40,397 nt of DNA from Paludibacteraceae bacterium (GCA_017450605.1 JAFSTG010000091.1:1-40397); one strand, 5' to 3'. Positions 1-7,206 are shown, counted from the first letter of the stretch. Numbers and translations are program-made. The notes: generated by a model from the sequence alone, not told the origin.

Positions 1-183
1 AAGCGAGTGGAAACACTTTTCTCACAGTTGGATGACCAATTTATGGTGTGTCGCAATTATGCTAAACAACAAGTAGGACTATTTGCTCGTATTATCAGCA
101 AAGTCAGCGCAATGACTGTCCTACAATATATAAACTTTATCAATAACAAACCGATTGGAAGAATCAAATATGCGCTGGTTTAA
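1..183 (+). CDS. IS982-type transposase, C-terminal end (cut by window edge)
   Basis: Frame 1 is open from the first base to TAA at 181-183 and gives about 60 residues. The run KRVETLFSQLDDQF, then CRNYAK and a segment ending RIISKVSAMTVLQYIN, is the usual C-terminal end of IS982-family DDE transposases, including the ETLFSQL stretch that carries the last catalytic Glu. Only the end of the gene is visible, so whether the copy is complete lies outside the window. The IS end probably falls just after the stop, near the CAACGGGTT at 191-199. The family call is from memory of the motif and is fairly sure. Confidence 0.75.
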   Translation, partial: KRVETLFSQLDDQFMVCRNYAKQQVGLFARIISKVSAMTVLQYINFINNKPIGRIKYALV

Positions 184-190
184 TTCCGCC

Positions 191-301
191 AACGGGTTGG
201 ATAAAAATAAGTTTATCCAATATGCTCTGACCCCTGTTACTATAGAGTGGGTTAACGGAGCAGATCTTGCCCCGGAATTTCTTTACGAACACGGAGAATA
301 A
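191..301 (+). pseudogene. DUF2442-like gene remnant
   Basis: Codons from 191 read NGLDKNKFIQYALTPVTIEW and then VNGADLAPEFLYEHGE before TAA at 299-301. The ending (N-G-A-D-x-A-P-E-x-L-Y-E) is characteristic of DUF2442 proteins, small antitoxin-like or regulatory partners of unknown role. No start codon or N-terminal part is present. The frame runs directly into the IS982-type end on its left, so the IS probably interrupted or deleted the gene. The match is short, so the call is moderate. Confidence 0.5.
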
Positions 302-340
302 AAAGCATGTACAACGCAAAGCAACATATCAAATCGCATG

Positions 341-472
341 ACGAAGCCACGATGCTTCGTAGCCTGTGTTTCCGCACAATCATATTGTGTGCCGTGTTGC
401 CTATGCGCAGATGAGAGTTGATAACATATTATCATACAGCATCCCCGTAGGCTCGCCCTGCGGGGATTTTTT
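341..472 (+). ncRNA. Hairpin-rich intergenic RNA candidate
   Basis: Between the DUF2442 remnant and the next gene the + strand can form ACGAAGC/GCTTCGT (341-347 with 354-360), GCACAAT paired with ATTGTG-T-GC (374-380 with 384-392, one bulge), a small TGATA/TATCA hairpin near 418-434, and an intrinsic terminator at 441-472. Several stems in series before a strong terminator suggest a small RNA or a leader. No consensus promoter is evident just upstream. It could also be only the read-through region and terminator of the upstream genes. Confidence 0.3.
441..472 (+). terminator. Intrinsic terminator
   Basis: ATCCCCG and CGGGGAT pair around a 13-base loop, and six T follow immediately. It closes whatever is transcribed rightward from the IS/DUF2442 side. 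Confidence 0.8.
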
Positions 473-494
473 GTCACAACTATTTATTAACCCG

Positions 495-518
495 TTCACA
501 CCTGATGCAATGTGAACA
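495..518. promoter_or_regulatory. Dyad upstream of the interrupted host gene
   Basis: GTTCACA and TGTGAAC form a perfect 7-bp inverted repeat separated by about 10 bases, ending 15 bases before the ATG at 533. Its position fits an operator for the split host gene. No protein is identified that would bind it. Confidence 0.35.
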
Positions 519-532
519 CAAAAAACAAAACA

Positions 533-752
533 ATGAAAAAGAACTACAAAATCTTAGAGCGCGACTTCCGTACGCTCGGCAACGGCTCGTGGCGTGACCA
601 TATAGTGGTTGACGACAAGAGCCTTATGGTACTGCTTCGCATCGAGCAGACGATGCGACAACTTGAGGCAATGGGCGACGATGAACAGCGAAGCCTGTGG
701 GTAGAGGTGAAGATGCCAAAGCGAGTACACGAGACACTCGAACCGTCTCCTG
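533..752 (+). pseudogene. Split host gene, N-terminal part
   Basis: ATG at 533 opens a frame starting MKKNYKILERDFRTLGNGSW, which runs to an accidental TAA at 755-757 just inside the prophage. A GTG at 512 is also in frame, but the ATG is preferred because it follows an A-rich leader. Residues 1-73 belong to the host; the rest of the gene resumes at 36849 on the far side of the prophage, in the same frame. The product is a Bacteroidales protein of unknown function, about 393 residues when joined. The gene is inactivated by the insertion unless the prophage leaves precisely. Confidence 0.8.
749..752. repeat. Target-site duplication, left copy (CCTG)
   Basis: CCTG here is repeated at 36845-36848, directly outside the other prophage end. 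Mu makes 5-bp duplications; the fifth base differs (TCCTG here, ACCTG there), so either the duplication is 4 bp or one base has mutated. Confidence 0.65.
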
Positions 753-760
753 TATAATCG

Positions 761-801
761 CCAAAAAGAAAAATACAATTTTCCAAAAAGAAAAGTACAT
801 T
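761..801. promoter_or_regulatory. Right-end transposase sites, two tandem copies
   Basis: CCAAAAAGAAAAATACAATT at 761-780 and CCAAAAAGAAAAGTACATT at 783-801 are tandem copies with a 22-bp period. The same motif occurs inverted at the other prophage end. By analogy with Mu attR they are the probable binding sites of the MuA-like transposase. Confidence 0.7.
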
Positions 802-881
802 TTTTCAGCGAAAATTTGAGCGGACGACTTTTCTGGTCGCCCGCTCTTTTTATCTCTTGTTTCTGTCCGCAAACTCTCCGT

Positions 882-934
882 TTTTGTCATTACATTTTAT
901 TGTTTTGTCATTACTTTTCCTTAATTTGTCATTG
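882..934. repeat. TTTTGTCATTAC direct repeats in the right end
   Basis: TTTTGTCATTAC lies at 882-893 and 903-914, and TTTGTCATTG at 925-934: three copies spaced 21-22 bases, two helical turns. More GTCATTG-like pieces follow up to about 985. The region 758-1043 has no gene. These may be further transposase or regulator sites; GTTTAAGCGG at about 1011-1020 also reappears inverted at about 36481 near the other end. Confidence 0.5.
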
Positions 935-1043
935 AATTTGCGAAAAATCCGCTTCCAATGACAACTATGTCATAGTTTGTGTCATTGCTGTTTCAACATT
1001 ATTTCAATGTTGTTTAAGCGGTGTTATAATGCTGTTTTAGGGT

Positions 1044-1721
1044 TCACACATTCAACACGAACTTGATGTCTTTTTCGCCGTTGAGGAGGCGGAAAGTGTT
1101 AAGCAGGTTCGTTTCGTATATGTGGACGTTGCCAAGGAACAATGTGATACTGTTTAATGGTATGCCGATTTCGCGTGCCATAAGATACAAGTGATAAATG
1201 TCTGAAGGCAAGCCGAGGCTCGCATCACTACTGCGTTGGTAGGCAGACACAATGAGCGAGCCTGTGGTTTGTCCGGTGTTCGGGTCTGTCGTGTTTTCTA
1301 TCTGAAACTGCACGAGGCTGAGGCAGGGTTGTTGGTTGGTCTGTGCGCCTGTTTCGCCGAGGAAGAGGACATAGTTCTTGCTTTCGCGCATCTCTTGTCT
1401 GATTTTCTCTACGAGTGCCGGGAACTTGCGGAAATAGGTGGGGTAACTGTTGATGAGTTGCTCTCCGCAATAATCCCACCATGTTATGCCTTCGGCTCGG
1501 TATTGTTCGGTGGCGGTTATGCCGGCTTCGAACATCTGCAGCTCGGTGCGGAGTTTCTTGCGTGCTATGCCGTGGGTCTCGAAGATGTCAAGCAGGTCGG
1601 CCGGTGTGAGGTGCAGCACCTGATTGGTGAGGTACTTGATTGAGCCTTTGCGGTTGGTCTGCGTTTGTCCGTTGTCAAGTATGTCGGCAAGGACTTGGTA
1701 GTATTTGTTGGTTGGTTTCAT
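1044..1721 (-). CDS. Thymidylate-synthase-like protein, predicted dCMP-type
   Basis: This 225-residue protein carries the thymidylate synthase core: PC-x4-QF with the nucleophile at Cys133, then YQRSSDASLGLPSDI (166-175 region), then GNVHIYE with His200 and Tyr202. In thymidylate synthase the LPFN Asn contacts uracil; here that position is Asp174, as in T4 dCMP hydroxymethylase. That predicts dCMP as the substrate, giving 5-hydroxymethyl- or 5-methyl-dCMP. The His after the catalytic Cys is Leu. The start at 1721 overlaps the methyltransferase stop (ATGA), so the two are translationally coupled; the longer frame upstream belongs to the other gene. It sits where Mu carries mom. Activity itself is inference. 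Confidence 0.75.
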   Translation of the reverse strand: MKPTNKYYQVLADILDNGQTQTNRKGSIKYLTNQVLHLTPADLLDIFETHGIARKKLRTELQMFEAGITATEQYRAEGITWWDYCGEQLINSYPTYFRKFPALVEKIRQEMRESKNYVLFLGETGAQTNQQPCLSLVQFQIENTTDPNTGQTTGSLIVSAYQRSSDASLGLPSDIYHLYLMAREIGIPLNSITLFLGNVHIYETNLLNTFRLLNGEKDIKFVLNV

Positions 1722-2569
1722 GCTGCGTTCCTCCTTTCTGTTGGTTGGTGTTTGTAGAGCATTATGTCGATAAAGCCTGCGGAATAGTTGAGGTTGGTGG
1801 CATAGTCGATGCGTGTTGCGCCTTTGAACGGGTTGCCGGTTTGGTATTCGTCGTCGAGCCATTCGCAGAGTTCCAAAATACTGCTTTTCTCCGATGTGAA
1901 ATAGAAGTAGTTGGTGTCGTGGAGTGTGTGCAGGACATCGAGGTAGTCGCGCAGTTTCCAATAGCCGGTGTAGGTGGTGGCTTGTGTGGATAGGTACGGC
2001 GGGTCAATGAGGAAACAAACGCCGTCTTGATTTTGATACTTGCGGAAAAGGCGGCGGTAGTCTTGGTGTACGATAGTCAGTCCGTCAAGGTAGCCGTCGG
2101 CAGTGTAGTCAGACTGGCGCAGGGTGTTGTAGAGGGTGTCTTTTTGCAGTTCTGCGAGTGAGGTGACATAGCGTCCTGAAAAGACGATTGAGGCGGAGAG
2201 GGTTACGTAGTCAAGATAGCCTCGTTGGTCGTATTCGGCAATCTTGCTGATGACCTGTGAGCGCACGGGTTCTTCTATGCGTTTGAGGTCGGGGTAACCT
2301 TTGAGGATTTCTCGTAGATCGCGCAGAAGTGCGTTGGTGGTGGGTATTGCCGCCAAGCGTTGGGAGTAGTTGTCGTAGTCGTTGTAGATGATGGTGGCAT
2401 CGGGTCGAACGGTGTGAGTGAAATGCGACAATAATCCGCTGCCTCCAAAGAGGTCAACGAAGGTGTGGCAGTCGCCAAATTCTTTGAGTAGTGCCGCCTT
2501 GAATTCTTTGTTCCAGCGGCGTTTCTGTCCCATAAATGGGAGCGGTGCTTGTGTGTAAGTCTTTGACAT
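1718..2569 (-). CDS. D12-class DNA adenine N6-methyltransferase
   Basis: The protein opens with a PLPFMGQKRRW segment (FxGxK motif), has the SAM-binding motif FVDLFGGSG near residue 40, and has the catalytic DPPYLS motif near residue 190. This order is that of D12-class (Dam-type) adenine methyltransferases. It would methylate phage or host DNA, protecting the phage from restriction. A start nine codons earlier, at 2596, is also possible. The gene is first in a two-gene leftward operon with the thymidylate-synthase-like protein, and no restriction enzyme is next to it, so it is an orphan methylase. Target site unknown. Confidence 0.88.
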   Translation of the reverse strand: MSKTYTQAPLPFMGQKRRWNKEFKAALLKEFGDCHTFVDLFGGSGLLSHFTHTVRPDATIIYNDYDNYSQRLAAIPTTNALLRDLREILKGYPDLKRIEEPVRSQVISKIAEYDQRGYLDYVTLSASIVFSGRYVTSLAELQKDTLYNTLRQSDYTADGYLDGLTIVHQDYRRLFRKYQNQDGVCFLIDPPYLSTQATTYTGYWKLRDYLDVLHTLHDTNYFYFTSEKSSILELCEWLDDEYQTGNPFKGATRIDYATNLNYSAGFIDIMLYKHQPTERRNAA

Positions 2570-2604
2570 AAGCGTTGAATTTTGTGAGTGAAACATTAAA
2601 TTTA

Positions 2605-2636
2605 TTTGGAGAATTGAGAAAAAAGCAGTACTTTTG
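2605..2636 (+). promoter_or_regulatory. Consensus promoter for the structured RNA
   Basis: TTTG (2605-2608) and TACTTTTG (2629-2636) with a 20-base spacer match the Bacteroidales housekeeping promoter. The predicted start is about 2643, which is exactly the first base of the closing stem of the RNA below. It points away from the methyltransferase gene. Confidence 0.75.
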
Positions 2637-2642
2637 CACCAT

Positions 2643-2805
2643 CTCTCTTACCACTTGCGGGGTTTTGCCGCAGGGTCATATAACATAATGAAGCGCATAC
2701 CCGCTTGCTGGGACTACTATGTCCTCGGTAGCGGGTATGCGCTTGCAAATGTGGTCAGATAGAAAGGTAAGAGAGTTTATCTGCCACAGCCGAGGGCATT
2801 TTTTT
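2643..2805 (+). ncRNA. Structured non-coding RNA, retron-like shape, no RT nearby
   Basis: A closing stem pairs CTCTCTTACC (2643-2652) with GGTAAGAGAG (2766-2775), 10 perfect base pairs. Inside are a small hairpin TGCGG/CCGCA (2656-2660 with 2668-2672) and a 15-bp perfect hairpin (2691-2705 with 2730-2744) whose loop can pair GGAC with GTCC. A T-tract follows at 2799-2805, after a weak TGCC/GGCA stem. No long reading frame lies on this strand. A closing stem, a short hairpin and a long hairpin in this order recall retron msr-msd RNA, but no reverse transcriptase gene is in the window, so the class is open. It stands alone between two genes read on the other strand. Confidence 0.65.
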
Positions 2806-2819
2806 GTTGCCCATCGGCT
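2788..2819. terminator. Hairpin at the RNA 3' end
   Basis: AGCCGA-GGGCA pairs with TGCCC-A-TCGGCT around a T-rich loop (2799-2805). The T-tract lies in the loop, so this is not a standard terminator; termination at the T-tract after a short upstream stem is the alternative. Confidence 0.35.
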
Positions 2820-2906
2820 TGCATATATGTCGGTCTGCAGTTCAGGTGGTCAAGAATGACCACTGCAAAAACGCTTCTTTTTTCTCAATCTCAGGTTTGT
2901 TATTCT

Positions 2907-2926
2907 ATCAGCCAAGATTGGCTGAT
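2907..2926. repeat. Phage palindrome 1
   Basis: ATCAGCCAAGATTGGCTGAT, a palindrome with a 9-bp arm, downstream of the recombinase gene. First member of the dispersed family described in the findings. Confidence 0.85.
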
Positions 2927-2937
2927 GCTTTCTTTTG

Positions 2938-2957
2938 GTCAGCCATGTATGGCTGAC
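2938..2957. repeat. Phage palindrome 2
   Basis: GTCAGCCATGTATGGCTGAC. It differs from palindrome 1 at the outer base and in the centre, and both changes keep the pairing. Only 11 bases separate the two. Confidence 0.85.
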
Positions 2958-2989
2958 GGCGGTCGCGGTTTGGCTCGGTTGCCAAAGGG

Positions 2990-4129
2990 TTATTTTTTGC
3001 GTCCTTTTTTGAGGTCGTTGGTTATTGCTTTTCGGTCAACTTCGCTGTAGATTTGTGTGGTTTGCAGTTTTTGATGTCCGAGTAGTTTTTGTATGGTTGT
3101 TATCTGTACTCCGTTTTGTGAGAGGAGTGTTGCAAAGGTGTGGCGCGAGGAGTGAAAGGTTATCTTGCTATCTATTTTGAGGCGGTCGAGTACCTGACGT
3201 AGTGTCTTGTTAACGGATGAGTTGGTTTGTAGCGCCTTTGTCAGACGTTCTATTTTGCCGTTGTATTTATCCACCAACTGAAGCATTTTGCCGTTGAATA
3301 GTTCCGCACATGGTATTTCAACGATGAAGCCTGTCTTGACCATTTTCTTTGTTAACCATCCGTCTTTGATATGTTCAGAACGGAGTGTTATTACATCAGA
3401 AAATCTTAAACCGGTGTAGCAACCTATAAGGAACGCATCTCGTACTTTATCCTCTATGCCTTTGAGTGTCATTTTCTCTAATCGGTGCAATTGCTCAATA
3501 GTAAGAAAGCCCTTCTTTGAAACCATCTGCTGTATGCGAAATCGGTCGAAAGGGTTGACTGGTATGATGTCGCGTTTTTTTGCTTCGTTGAGAATAGCAC
3601 GCAACAGACGCAAACGACTGATTCGGGTGTTGTGTGCTATCTCTGAATCGCGAAGCCATTTGTCGTAAGCAACGACAAACTGATAATCAACATCAGTGAT
3701 AAGCGTTCCCTTGCGGAACTTTTCAATGTTGTTAAAGAGCGTTTGGTAGTTTTGTTTTGTGAGGTTTTTACGCTCACTTTGTTCTACCACCTGTGTTCCG
3801 AAATCCGAGAGTTTTGCAGCCGGTGATATGTGCTGCCTAACGGCTTCTCTTAGCATTGGCAAATGGACATCTACACCTTTTTTAATGTATTCAAGTTCCA
3901 CTCGCTCGACCTCCTGTATCATCAGACATAGTGCGTAATTCAGGCTGTCGGCGTTTGGTGTTCCGGTAACGGAACCATTACTGAAATACTCCGGTTGTAC
4001 ATAAGTGTGAGTACTAAAATAAATGCGGCGTTTTTGCTGTGAGCACTCAATTTCTATTAGGCCTTCGCCTCGCTTATTGAGTCGCCTCGCTCGGTTAAAA
4101 ACTAACTTGTAACGAATTTTGTTGAGCAT
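2990..4129 (-). CDS. Tyrosine recombinase
   Basis: The 379-residue protein has a Bacteroidales-type N-terminal arm-binding region, a SAM-like core-binding domain (about 100-200) and a catalytic domain with Arg242 (TGLRFSD), His326-x-x-Arg329 (HSSRH), a GH before residue 355 and the nucleophile Tyr361 (TQIYSEV). All key residues are present, so it should be active. A MuA-type phage does not need such an enzyme to integrate. Its place beside the tail fibre fits a DNA invertase or a resolvase, as with the Bacteroides inversion recombinases, or cargo from another element. No inverted fibre copy is visible. Confidence 0.9.
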   Translation of the reverse strand: MLNKIRYKLVFNRARRLNKRGEGLIEIECSQQKRRIYFSTHTYVQPEYFSNGSVTGTPNADSLNYALCLMIQEVERVELEYIKKGVDVHLPMLREAVRQHISPAAKLSDFGTQVVEQSERKNLTKQNYQTLFNNIEKFRKGTLITDVDYQFVVAYDKWLRDSEIAHNTRISRLRLLRAILNEAKKRDIIPVNPFDRFRIQQMVSKKGFLTIEQLHRLEKMTLKGIEDKVRDAFLIGCYTGLRFSDVITLRSEHIKDGWLTKKMVKTGFIVEIPCAELFNGKMLQLVDKYNGKIERLTKALQTNSSVNKTLRQVLDRLKIDSKITFHSSRHTFATLLSQNGVQITTIQKLLGHQKLQTTQIYSEVDRKAITNDLKKGRKK

Positions 4130-4142
4130 AAGACATTAAAAT

Positions 4143-4196
4143 TTTATGGTTTTAACTAATGTTGTTTCCCCGAATAATATGAGGATTAGTTCGGGA
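4143..4196. repeat. Imperfect inverted repeat before the recombinase
   Basis: GTTGTTTCCCCGAA and TTCGGGAACAAC face each other around about 15 bases, upstream of the recombinase start at 4129. It could be an operator or a crossover site for the recombinase. Confidence 0.4.
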
Positions 4197-4287
4197 ACAA
4201 CTTATTATTTTACCTTAAACTTGTCCGTCTAATATGCTCATTTTTCTTGACATACAAAAATTTTACGTTACTTTTTTGTTTTTGGTA

Positions 4288-4326
4288 TTTGCTTATTGCT
4301 GCAAATGGATTGCAACAATAAGCAAA
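4288..4326. repeat. Perfect 11-bp inverted repeat
   Basis: TTTGCTTATTG and CAATAAGCAAA are perfect inverted arms around 17 bases that themselves hold TGCAA/TTGCAA. It lies between the recombinase and tail fibre genes. Arms of this size flank many tyrosine-recombinase sites, but a regulator site is equally possible. Confidence 0.5.
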
Positions 4327-4329
4327 CGC

Positions 4330-4378
4330 CACATTTATTTTAAGCCATTTTTAAGCCCATTTTTAAGCCCATTTTAAT
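4330..4378. repeat. Short tandem TTTTTAAGCCCA-type repeats
   Basis: Three near copies of a 12-base unit (TTTTAAGCCA, TTTTTAAGCCCA, TTTTTAAGCCCA) precede the end of the fibre gene at 4386. On the transcribed strand they lie just past the stop codon. Confidence 0.5.
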
Positions 4379-4385
4379 GGCATTT

Positions 4386-7124
4386 TTAGGCAGCCGGAAC
4401 GAGGTCGGCAGGGTTCCAAATTCGCAACTCACCATTGGTTGTCAAGCCTGCAATTTGGGTATAGTTTTTGTCTGTTGCGAAGTTGATAAGTAGGCGGTTT
4501 GTATCGGAATATCCGTGTGTTCCATTGAGTATTTGTGCGTGCTCAATACTTGTACCTGTGTCAGTGGTAGCTTTTTGCACATCAATATAATAGACATGCT
4601 CAAACAACGTGAGGTAATGAGTGTTAGCAGCGAATAAGTTCCAATAGCAGTAGTTCCCGAACTGATTACCCCAGCAACTGTTCCCGAACTGATTACCCCA
4701 GCAACTGTTCCCGAATGTGTTTTTTCTGAAATAGTTGCCTATCCTATTTTCTGTAAATGTTTTCCCTGTGAGGTTATAAGCAATATCATTTCCAAAATCG
4801 TTATATGCTGTAAGCCCGAAGAAGGTGTTTGCTCTGGCTTCTACACCAAACTTATTACCTCTTACATACAGGTTCGTTAGGTCATCTGCCGAAGAGAATT
4901 CACCTAAGAAAACACTATCATCCACTCGGAACATTCCTGCCTGTCCGGTAAGTATAGCTTCAGCATTATCAACATCAACAAAGCTTTTTGACTCGTTATC
5001 GAGCACAGTTGGAACGATGGCATTAACGCCGGGATATAGTTGGCTAACATCAAGTCCAAGCGAACTATCAGCAACCAACACCCCTCCTTGTAAAGCCGAA
5101 TAACGATAGAAAAACTTACTATCATTGAGGTCTATTTGATAGCCATACGGATATTCCATTTCCTCGTCATTAATGGCTACATACTTATCGGCAAAGGGAT
5201 AATTATCCTCATCATCGCCTGCGCTCAGTTGAGTTTCCACAATTTCAGAAGCCGCGAATGTGAATGGTGTCCCATCGATATTTACCGCAAAGTTATCGTT
5301 CTGGCTATCGTATTTAGCATAATAAGTATAAGCGTTGCTATCGCTAAGTCGAAGCAAAGTATAGCCTACAACAGCATCGTTTTCTAATTTTTGCGACTTC
5401 AACAAATAGTCAGTGCCATCAATGGTAACTGTGCGCTTTGTTGCTTTTAGTTTATACCTGCGGAATTGCAAGTTTTTGAAGTCAAACGGATGATCATTGT
5501 TCCACTCATCAATCATACGGAATACCACACCTTTCCCGTTTGCATTAGCCCAATCGAACATCATAGTATCGTTATCGAGCGAATACCATAACCGCCATGC
5601 TTCGAGTTTTGACTTTGCGAAGTAAGTATCACCTGTATGGTGCAAGGCTTTGACTTCTGCGGACAATTTATCAGAGCTAACAGCAACGAGCAGCAGGTCA
5701 TAAGCATGTCCAGCTGACTGGATGTCGGTTCTATTGGCGTTAACGGTCGTCAGGAAATCGGTCATTCGATATTGCTGTCCGGGAATGAGCTGACCATTAT
5801 TGCGAAGCTCTACAAGTTCAGCGTATGTCACCTGCTGAATACCCTTGAGGTAATCTGCAAATTTGTTCCATAGCTCTGCAATAGCTCCGACTATGGTTTT
5901 AGCTACTGTAACAAGCGAATTGTCCGTCTTATCTTGTTTGCCGGAGATGTCTTGGTGTTGAGTCAGATAATTGCCGGATGGTTGTTTACTATCAAGAGCA
6001 GCCTGCAAACCTGTTACATCGCTAATGGCGTGATTGTGATTAGCGGTTGCATATTCTGCTCCGTGGCTGTGGTTCAAATCCGCTTTGTTATCAAGAGCTG
6101 CTTTAATAACAGAATTCTTAACGGCATTATTTGACGTTGATGATAGCGAGTTGTCAAGCGTTTCCTGATATACAGGTGTGCGGACTGTCCAGCCTGACCA
6201 AGTAATAACCTGTTCGTCGTTGACGGTGCGGATGGTGCCGGTGCGTGTCCGGGTGTTGGCACTTGTGCCGTCGCGTTGGTCTTTGGTCAAGGTCTGGCTT
6301 ATCTTGCTTGAGTTGGCTGAGCATACGAAGCGATAGGTGGCTATCTGATTGCTTGTCTGAATAAGCACTACATCATACGAGCCGGTGCGAGTGTATTGTT
6401 TGAGCAGGTTGTCAAGGTTGGTGAATGAGCCGTTGCAATAGATTACACCATCGTCCTCGTTGTCTTCGATGAGTTCAAACTCGCCATCGCGATATTTGTA
6501 GAAATAGCCGGTGTCCTCGGTTATGTAGAGGGTGCTTTCTGACGGTTCCGCCACTTGTTCAAGCGCAGCGGCATCGGCTACATAGACCACTTCCTGAATA
6601 TCTGGTTCCGGGTCGGTCTGCGGTCGGTACTCGTCGATGAGTTCGACCACTCGGCTTTGGAAATTGTCGATGTCGGAGGCGGTGTGGGTGTGTCCGCTGT
6701 CTGATTTGTCATTGAGTGCTTCTCCAAGCCCTGTTATCTCTCCCATTTCGTGACGGTGGGTTTGGTCGGCTTTGTTGTCAAGAGCGTCCTGCAAGCCGTT
6801 GATGTCCGATGTGCTGTGGGTGTGGTTGTCGTCGGCTTTGTTGTCAAGTGCGGAAGCGATGGCAGCGTTCTGCACCGGATTGGCGGACGCGGGATCGATA
6901 GCGGCATCGACCTGCGTTGTGGGCAGGTTCTGAATGTCGGATGCATCGTGGGTGTGGTGGGCATCTGCCTTATCGTTGAGTGTTTGCGGGAGGGCGTGGA
7001 TGTCGGTTATTTCGATGCGGTCTTCGGATTTGTGCCAGAAGGAGTCGAAGGCTTCGGCGAACTGTGCGGCGAGGGGTTTCTTGCCGCGTGAGAACCATTG
7101 TTTGAGGGTTTGTCGTGGGGTCAT
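4386..7124 (-). CDS. Tail fibre protein, long (912 aa)
   Basis: The N-terminal 160 residues hold four repeats of the type NKADxxHTHxxSDIxxL, ending HTHTASDI, a fibre-shaft motif with metal-binding His pairs; further copies occur near 330-390. A central region of unknown fold follows. The last third has five-residue-like repeats (GNxFxxN), with GNSCWGNQF occurring twice in a row and GNYCYWNLF after it, typical of a beta-helix tip. It should bind the cell surface at the distal tail. The gene is the last of the leftward late operon. The receptor cannot be predicted. Confidence 0.8.
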   Translation of the reverse strand: MTPRQTLKQWFSRGKKPLAAQFAEAFDSFWHKSEDRIEITDIHALPQTLNDKADAHHTHDASDIQNLPTTQVDAAIDPASANPVQNAAIASALDNKADDNHTHSTSDINGLQDALDNKADQTHRHEMGEITGLGEALNDKSDSGHTHTASDIDNFQSRVVELIDEYRPQTDPEPDIQEVVYVADAAALEQVAEPSESTLYITEDTGYFYKYRDGEFELIEDNEDDGVIYCNGSFTNLDNLLKQYTRTGSYDVVLIQTSNQIATYRFVCSANSSKISQTLTKDQRDGTSANTRTRTGTIRTVNDEQVITWSGWTVRTPVYQETLDNSLSSTSNNAVKNSVIKAALDNKADLNHSHGAEYATANHNHAISDVTGLQAALDSKQPSGNYLTQHQDISGKQDKTDNSLVTVAKTIVGAIAELWNKFADYLKGIQQVTYAELVELRNNGQLIPGQQYRMTDFLTTVNANRTDIQSAGHAYDLLLVAVSSDKLSAEVKALHHTGDTYFAKSKLEAWRLWYSLDNDTMMFDWANANGKGVVFRMIDEWNNDHPFDFKNLQFRRYKLKATKRTVTIDGTDYLLKSQKLENDAVVGYTLLRLSDSNAYTYYAKYDSQNDNFAVNIDGTPFTFAASEIVETQLSAGDDEDNYPFADKYVAINDEEMEYPYGYQIDLNDSKFFYRYSALQGGVLVADSSLGLDVSQLYPGVNAIVPTVLDNESKSFVDVDNAEAILTGQAGMFRVDDSVFLGEFSSADDLTNLYVRGNKFGVEARANTFFGLTAYNDFGNDIAYNLTGKTFTENRIGNYFRKNTFGNSCWGNQFGNSCWGNQFGNYCYWNLFAANTHYLTLFEHVYYIDVQKATTDTGTSIEHAQILNGTHGYSDTNRLLINFATDKNYTQIAGLTTNGELRIWNPADLVPAA
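4655..4712. repeat. 30-bp tandem repeat in the fibre tip
   Basis: A 30-base unit that includes CAGCAACTGTTCCCGAACTG is repeated head to tail with almost no change, giving the doubled GNSCWGNQF peptide. Near-identical DNA means recent duplication, and copy number could vary by slippage. Confidence 0.75.
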
Positions 7125-7168
7125 AATGATTGGGATTTGACGATTTACGATTTACTATTTTTTTGTTT

Positions 7169-7188
7169 GCGAGCCAAGCATGGCTCGC
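7169..7188. repeat. Phage palindrome 3
   Basis: GCGAGCCAAGCATGGCTCGC lies between the two fibre genes. The outer arm (GCGAG/CTCGC) differs from the ATCAG/CTGAT form, with paired changes on both sides. Confidence 0.8.
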
Positions 7189-7206
7189 GGCTGAACGGGC
7201 TTTTTT

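Noticed and set aside
1722-1961. Longer N-terminus for the thymidylate-synthase-like protein
   Set aside because: The upstream part is the complement-frame shadow of the methylase gene; ATG at 1721 gives an ATGA overlap and the expected length.
2643-2775. A complete retron
   Set aside because: The RNA shape is similar, but no reverse transcriptase frame (no YxDD motif) is seen on either strand in the window, so only the RNA is reported.
6734-7140. Rightward frames opposite the fibre gene start
   Set aside because: Shadows created by the repeated HTH shaft codons; no ribosome site or known pattern.
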